DNA from: Climacium dendroides
Lineage: Eukaryota > Streptophyta > Bryopsida > Hypnales > Climaciaceae
Length of the DNA stretch: 64,000 nt
Reading direction: 5' to 3'
Assembly: GCA_950106755.1 (NCBI GenBank)
Contig: OX467092.1
Span: forward strand, 27,790,582 to 27,854,581
Of the stretch, positions 59,126-64,000 are shown piece after piece. Made by a program: the position numbers and the translations under genes. Numbering within the stretch: the first letter of the stretch is position 1; each line of letters opens with the position of its first letter. Under the pieces are notes generated by a model. The model worked only from the letters and a program-made list of their open reading frames with translations, made no database searches and had not been told where the DNA came from.

Positions 59126-60990
59126 TGCCATCAACCTAATCACCTTCAAATCTAACATTATAATCAGAAACGATGAGAATAGCTAAAATAACTTTAAGGA
59201 ACTCATGTGGAACTTCACAACATGATTGATTAAGCAAATTTATATGCTTTAAAAGGAAAGAGTGCTGAATCTTCAATCTACAATCTTTTAATCTAAAGTG
59301 CAAATGACCGGAATCTCTCGTAAATTGTAAACTACATCCATTAGAACTTCCTCAATTAAGAACCAAATCTCTTTCATCATTATGATTGACACAAAATGAG
59401 AAGACACTCCCTCTTTAAATTAATGACCTAGCTAAGATGTCATTCTCTACAAGCAGATCAAGAAATCTACCAAAATAAAGAATTGAAGTCTAAATAAGAA
59501 GAAAAATAAACACTAGAGAGTTGGAATTCAAATCAGCACTCAATGTCAGTATGCAAAACCATATGAAGAGAAGTCCAATAAATCTGACCTACTTTTGATT
59601 TCTACATCTGAAATCGAAGTTTGTTGATCCTCAAAACCCTCAAAACCCTCAAACCTAGTTAACCTAGTGTACATGAAATCTTTCTTCTCTCATAAATCAT
59701 GAACGTACCACACTCAATTGATTGCAACATCAATTCCTCAACCAAATTTTAGATCGTTAGTCATTACACACAATTGCAAAGTTTCTTGCATAACTAGATA
59801 GATCTACATAATAAAATGAATCTAGCTAGAAGGGGGGTGAATAGTACGTTGCAGCTCAAGCCAAAAGAAAAATGGACACAAACAAGGCTACTACAACGGC
59901 TCTAGTAGTTGCTGCCATTGTCTTCTGTCGCCAGTACGCACAAACTAGGCATTGTCCATCAACCTCACCCCAACTAAAACAAACTTGACTTTCTACCACG
60001 TGAGTGAGAAGAAACAAATCAGAAAGTAATGTATATCACACCCAGCAAAGGTGCGCGTCCAACAAAGGTGTAGACTGAACACCAAGAATGCCATGATGAG
60101 TACTCCTTTGAATCCGTATGCACACGATCACTCAACCAGCTACCTCCAAGTTCATCTTCAACCAAACGAGCTAAAGAACGCCCTCTTGCACTCAAAACAA
60201 CTAAACAGATAGAGAACACCTTCCTGTACAAAAAAAAACAAAATAAATACATGACCTCCAAGTTCAACTTCAATCAAAAGAATTAGAGAATGCCTTCCCG
60301 TACCAAAAACAACAAGACTAATACGTGGCCTCAAATTTAGCTTCATTTGAAAGAACTAGAAAATGCCCTTTTGAAATAATGAAATAAATACTGATTGAAA
60401 ACAAAGTTCAAAATCAGGAACACAGAGCAACAGAAAAGCATCATCGAGAGACAGCAAACTCTCCTCGCAACTTTAGGATTTTATGAAGAAGCACCTCAAA
60501 AATATAAAACTTGCACCTTCTTTACCTCGCAGCACAATTCTGCAACCACAGTTTTGGCACTAGAGTACCACTAAACTTGCGTTCACTCCAAAAAGAATCA
60601 ATACTAATGTAGCACTAAACTAATAATTCCTCAAGAGTGAACTAACACTAAACTAACATTAACTCACTAGTATGGATCACAACAAAGATGATAGACAAAA
60701 ACAGCAAAGCGGCGGCAGCGACGAGAACACAACAAAGCAATAGTGAAAAAGACGGAGAAGATAAACACTAGGTTGCTCTAGTCCACATGTTTCACCTTAT
60801 CATCTGCACACATGTCATCTCATCATAGAATGAATGACAAAGTAAACAACTTTCATCGACACATGGCACTACTGGAGTCCACAGGTGGGTGGAATGCCAC
60901 CACATACGTACCCTAAAAGTTCAATGGAATTAATCGAGATTAAAAAGTTTTTAAGAAAATATTCATTTTAAGAAAATTGAAGATGACACA
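59126..60990. other. Copy 2 internal region without recognised gene
   Basis: 59,126-59,860 is not shared with copy 1 and has no frame I recognise; 59,870-60,905 resembles copy 1 at about 21,400-22,198 (aaatggacacaaacaaggct, agtccaca-gtgggtgg). The minus-strand frames near 60,019-60,346 are repetitive and unremarkable. Confidence 0.45.
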
Positions 60991-61011
60991 GTTGTCGTAT
61001 ACAACTTCACA

Positions 61012-61215
61012 ATGCTCAAGTGTTACCTCTACTTTTGCCATTGTGCGTCTCGACTGGATAGGTTTGGAGGTGAGGTTTATAGATGGGCGTGCCGACTGGT
61101 GGCTTCTGGTTTAGCTATTCCAGAGGATGTACTTCTGCTACCTACTATTCCATCTTTAGTTGGAGCTATAGAATTATTTGTCAAAGAGAGTGTCTTAGTA
61201 GCTACAAGATATTGA
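61012..61215 (+). CDS. Unrecognised 67-codon frame
   Basis: Encodes MLKCYLYFCHCASRLDRFGG, then a stretch ending LVGAIELFVKESVLVATRY. It lies between the TNPA-like part and the right subterminal repeats of copy 2 and has no counterpart in copy 1, where the match ends earlier. It may be a fragment of a captured gene or chance; no family is recognised. Confidence 0.2.
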   Translation: MLKCYLYFCHCASRLDRFGGEVYRWACRLVASGLAIPEDVLLLPTIPSLVGAIELFVKESVLVATRY

Positions 61216-61299
61216 GAGCATTTATGAATTATAGATGTTTTGCAGATGAACTGTAATCATTTGGTATTCAAATTTTAATTCGTTTTTTTGGCAATGAAG

Positions 61300-62130
61300 T
61301 CATCTTCTAGTTCCATCCTCATTGTTGCTTACTTGAACTGTAATTGTTTCTATAGTTGCATCGTAGTTGTTTTCTAGTTGCATTGTAGTTGGTTTGTAGT
61401 TGCATTGTAGTTGTTTCTTAGTTAGTTTGTAGTTGCATTGTAGTTGGTTTGTAGTTGCATTGCAGTTGTTTTCTAGTTGCATTGCAGTTGATTTATAGTT
61501 GCACTGTAGTAATTTTGAAGTCGCATTGCAGTTGTTTTTTAGTTGCATTATAGATGTCTTTTAGTTGCATTGTAATTATTTTCGAGTTGCACTGTAGTAA
61601 TTTTGAAGTCGCATTGCAGTTGTTTTTTAGTTGCATTATAGATGTCTTTTAATTACATTGTAATTGTTTTCTAGTTGCACTGTAGTTGAGTTGTCGTTGC
61701 ATTGTAATTGTTTTATAATAGTAGTATGGTGAAATTTCATTTAAACTTATAACTCTTTAGGATCTTTAAAATTTAAACTTGTCCTACATATATGAAATCT
61801 ACAACAATCCAATTTTTTTATATGGCATGGTTAGAAATCTATACTAATCTTAGATTCATAACATCTACAAGAATCATAGATGCTTAATATCTATTTATTT
61901 TGTAAATGTTTGTAACAGTGCGAGATCTGAATCGTAATAGTTGCATTGTAGTTGTATAGTTGAAGTGTTTTGTAGTTGCACTATAGTTGTCTACACTGTA
62001 GCTGTATTGTAGTTGTTTTGTAGTTGCACTATAATTAGTTTGCAGTTGCACTATAGTTGTCGTGTAATTGCACTGTAGTTGTTTTATAGTTGTACTATAG
62101 TTGTATTGCAGTTGAGCTTTGGTCATTTTT
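61300..62130. repeat. AGTTGCA subterminal repeats, right side of copy 2
   Basis: Dense repeats of tagttgcattgtagttg and tttctagttgcattgcag every 15-30 bp, the reverse complement of the GCAACT motif on the left. A duplicated block with catcaacaacgttgatgaac-like and cacatctac text follows at 62,160-62,395. The mirrored arrangement is that of CACTA subterminal regions. Confidence 0.78.
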
Positions 62131-62539
62131 CAAACTATATTTGACTACAGTTTTATACGTTGAAGTCCAGGACCATACATCAACAACGTTGATGAACTTT
62201 GGATGTAGAGTGCTTCACATCTACACTTCTGTTACTCTCTCGTAAAGTTTTTTAGTTGAATTGCAGTCATTTTTCAAATTGCATCTAACTACAATTTGAT
62301 ACATTGAAGTCCAAGACCGTACATCGACGACATTGATGTACTTCGGATGTAAAATGCTTCACATCTACTCTTCTGTTACTCTCTCGTAAAGTTACACATC
62401 ATTCTACAACTATTTTGCAACTAGAACAAAGTACACGACCAATTTGGTGCAAATATGGAGGGCAACAGTTGTACGATAGTTGTATAGGACACATAGTTGC
62501 ATTCCAGTGGGTTGCAGCGGACACGTTTTTCTTCTAGTG

Positions 62540-64000
62540 AGTAAAGCTAAAACAATATGGAGACTATATATGAACATGCATCTTAGACTCATAGTAATTG
62601 CATTCAGCCTTAGCGAAAGAGAAGTCTACAAAAAATTAGAAACCTATTACAATTTGCAGTCCCATTAATAGCTATGGACAACACTTGCAGAAAGACAAAC
62701 CCTCCTCCTCAAATACAGATGGACATGCTTCTCATACGTACGCCCACTAGCTAAATTCATCTGTAGCAAAAGAAAAGCCATGTAAAATTGGAGATCAAAA
62801 TGAAACTCCTAATTCCATTGTATATATTGAACACATTCTAAAGCAAAGTCAATAAAAAATGAAAATAACAATGCATTCAGTAATCCAACTACGTTTAGTC
62901 AATTTCAATGTAAAGCAAACCAAAGTTTTATAATCCCACTTGAGTACTTGTAAAACAAAATATCTCTTTCTGGGGCTGAAATAGTACCTCATTTTATTTA
63001 ATGCATGAATGAACACCACAGCTCTATCCTTATCGACGGTCACTATGGAATAATTATAGGGTCATTCATGAAAAAATGACTACCAAAAGACTTTAGTACA
63101 GATAGTAACTCCAAGACAATGACTTAGAAATGAATTAGTGCAGTCATTTTAGTAGGACTCTTATTGAAGTTCTATTTTAATGACTTATACGTTATTTAGA
63201 TAGTGTTGCCGTCATTCAGAGCTCAGTAATTATTATAGAGGCAATGACGTGGCAGTGGACACGTTTCCCAAACAATCATGAGACACCTTCCATGGTTCTC
63301 ATATAGTTTGCATTCACTTACTTGGTTGTGAATACTTTCACTCTGACAGATATTACTTCATTGATTCCGTTGCTGAACTGCTTGTTTCCATGGCCGTCAA
63401 GTCTCCCATCCATGCTGCTACTATACTAGGCACAATTCTATGGCTAATGGTTACCACATAATTAAGATAATTACACCTAAAACCGTCTAAATAAACTTTT
63501 AGCATAGTTCCCATTATAATATTGAAATTACTTTTTAAGTAATTTTTTTGTTAGTTGCTAGGAGATTCTAAACTCTCTTAGAATACCTTTTTTGGACACT
63601 ATGCAAAAAAACTATGAATTTCTGAAGTGCTAAAAATAGATTATTCTAAAGTCGACCTTACACTCTCATAAACAGTGGAAGTACCTGTCAGCAAAATGAC
63701 TGGTTACGTAGACGATTTTTGGAAAAGGTCACTGCTAGGTGTAGTTACCTTATTGGATGGTTGTGTTGGATGCAAAACAACAATGAATGCACACCCTTCT
63801 AAGGTTCATTGACTCCATATACAAGACTGTGCTAAATAGTGAGTCTTCATCTGCAAGGCTTTAGATATTCTGATCTCCATATTCTATACTAGCACAATTC
63901 TGAGCACCTACTACTACTTGAATTACATTCATATAAAGCTAGTTTGAATTGTGTATTGATGAAATTATTGTGATTAGGTGATCATGCTACATTGGTGAAC
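62540..64000. other. Flank of the large CACTA element, no gene
   Basis: This is the 5' side of the tnp2-bearing element. The interval 63,040-63,260 is rich in tgacta/agtcat words like those near 46,730-46,960. No terminus of the CACTAGTAG type, and no further frame with family signature, is seen before the window ends. Confidence 0.5.

Larger units (their letters stand above)
56242..62539 (-). mobile_element. Complete non-autonomous CACTA element, copy 2, TSD AGT
   Basis: The left terminus CACTAGAAGAAATCGG and right terminus TTTTTCTTCTAGTG are inverted and flanked by AGT on both sides (56,239-56,241 and 62,540-62,542). The left third matches copy 1 at 16,696 onward. It carries subterminal GCAACT repeats on the left and the complementary AGTTGCA motif on the right, plus a partial TNPA-like gene, but no tnp2. 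Between about 59,125 and 59,860 it holds sequence not present in copy 1, in place of the 5' half of the TNPA-like gene. Confidence 0.9.
46705..64000 (-). mobile_element. Large tnp2-bearing CACTA element, runs off the window
   Basis: The left terminus CACTAGTAGAAAACAATG follows GGG. Inside are short repeats of tgacta/tagtca type, then minus-strand genes in transposase order (DUF4216 exon, DUF4218 exon, tnp2 core, N-terminal domain). Similar tgacta/tagtca-rich sequence at 63,040-63,260 suggests the 5' subterminal region, but the matching terminus is not inside the window. It hosts the solo LTR at 49,393 and the CACTA element at 56,242. Without these insertions the visible part is about 7.3 kb. 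Confidence 0.8.

Overview
The window is nuclear DNA from a land plant with a repeat-rich genome. The evidence is plant CACTA (En/Spm-type) transposons with tnp2, DUF4216, DUF4218 and TNPA-like modules, a plant Ty3/gypsy element, MITE-like elements, and intron-containing fragments of three plant genes (CLASP, CDPK-related kinase, NAD kinase). The sequence is visibly AT-rich. I saw no intact host gene, no rRNA or tRNA gene and no prokaryotic feature. The species cannot be fixed from sequence alone; the gene fragments look plant-wide rather than tied to one family.

Layout. 1-16,695 is gene-poor repeat: four copies of a TTAACCCC-ended element of about 0.9 kb, a 2.0-kb solo LTR (4317-6318, TSD GGTAG), a degenerate satellite of about 105 bp split by an insertion (10,060-14,560), and other tandem arrays. 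16,696-22,198 is the left part of a CACTA element with a decayed TNPA-like gene. 22,330-37,856 (minus strand) is a chimera of gene fragments: pieces of a CDPK-related kinase (CRK) joined to the 5' two-thirds of CLASP. An 8.6-kb CACTA element (23,404-32,019, TSD TAT) is inserted in a CLASP exon and carries an NAD-kinase gene fragment of its own. 39,647-41,414 is a broken tnp2 gene, cut by a gypsy element (41,415-46,473). That element is cut by a CACTA end (46,474), which is cut by a larger tnp2-bearing CACTA element (46,705 to beyond the window). The last element contains a 3.7-kb solo LTR (49,393-53,110, TSD CACCT) and a 6.3-kb CACTA element (56,242-62,539, TSD AGT).

How the parts relate. Nothing here looks like a working host pathway; the region records transposon nesting and gene-fragment capture. 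Two points stand out. First, the gypsy family appears to have LTRs of about 3.7 kb, each containing a long reading frame on the same strand as integrase, seen in two divergent copies. Second, two independent captures or shuffles of host gene fragments lie inside each other (NADK inside a CACTA element, inside a CRK-CLASP chimera). Most premature stops are Q-to-stop or W-to-stop changes that single C-to-T or G-to-A transitions explain, as expected for decay of heavily cytosine-methylated DNA.
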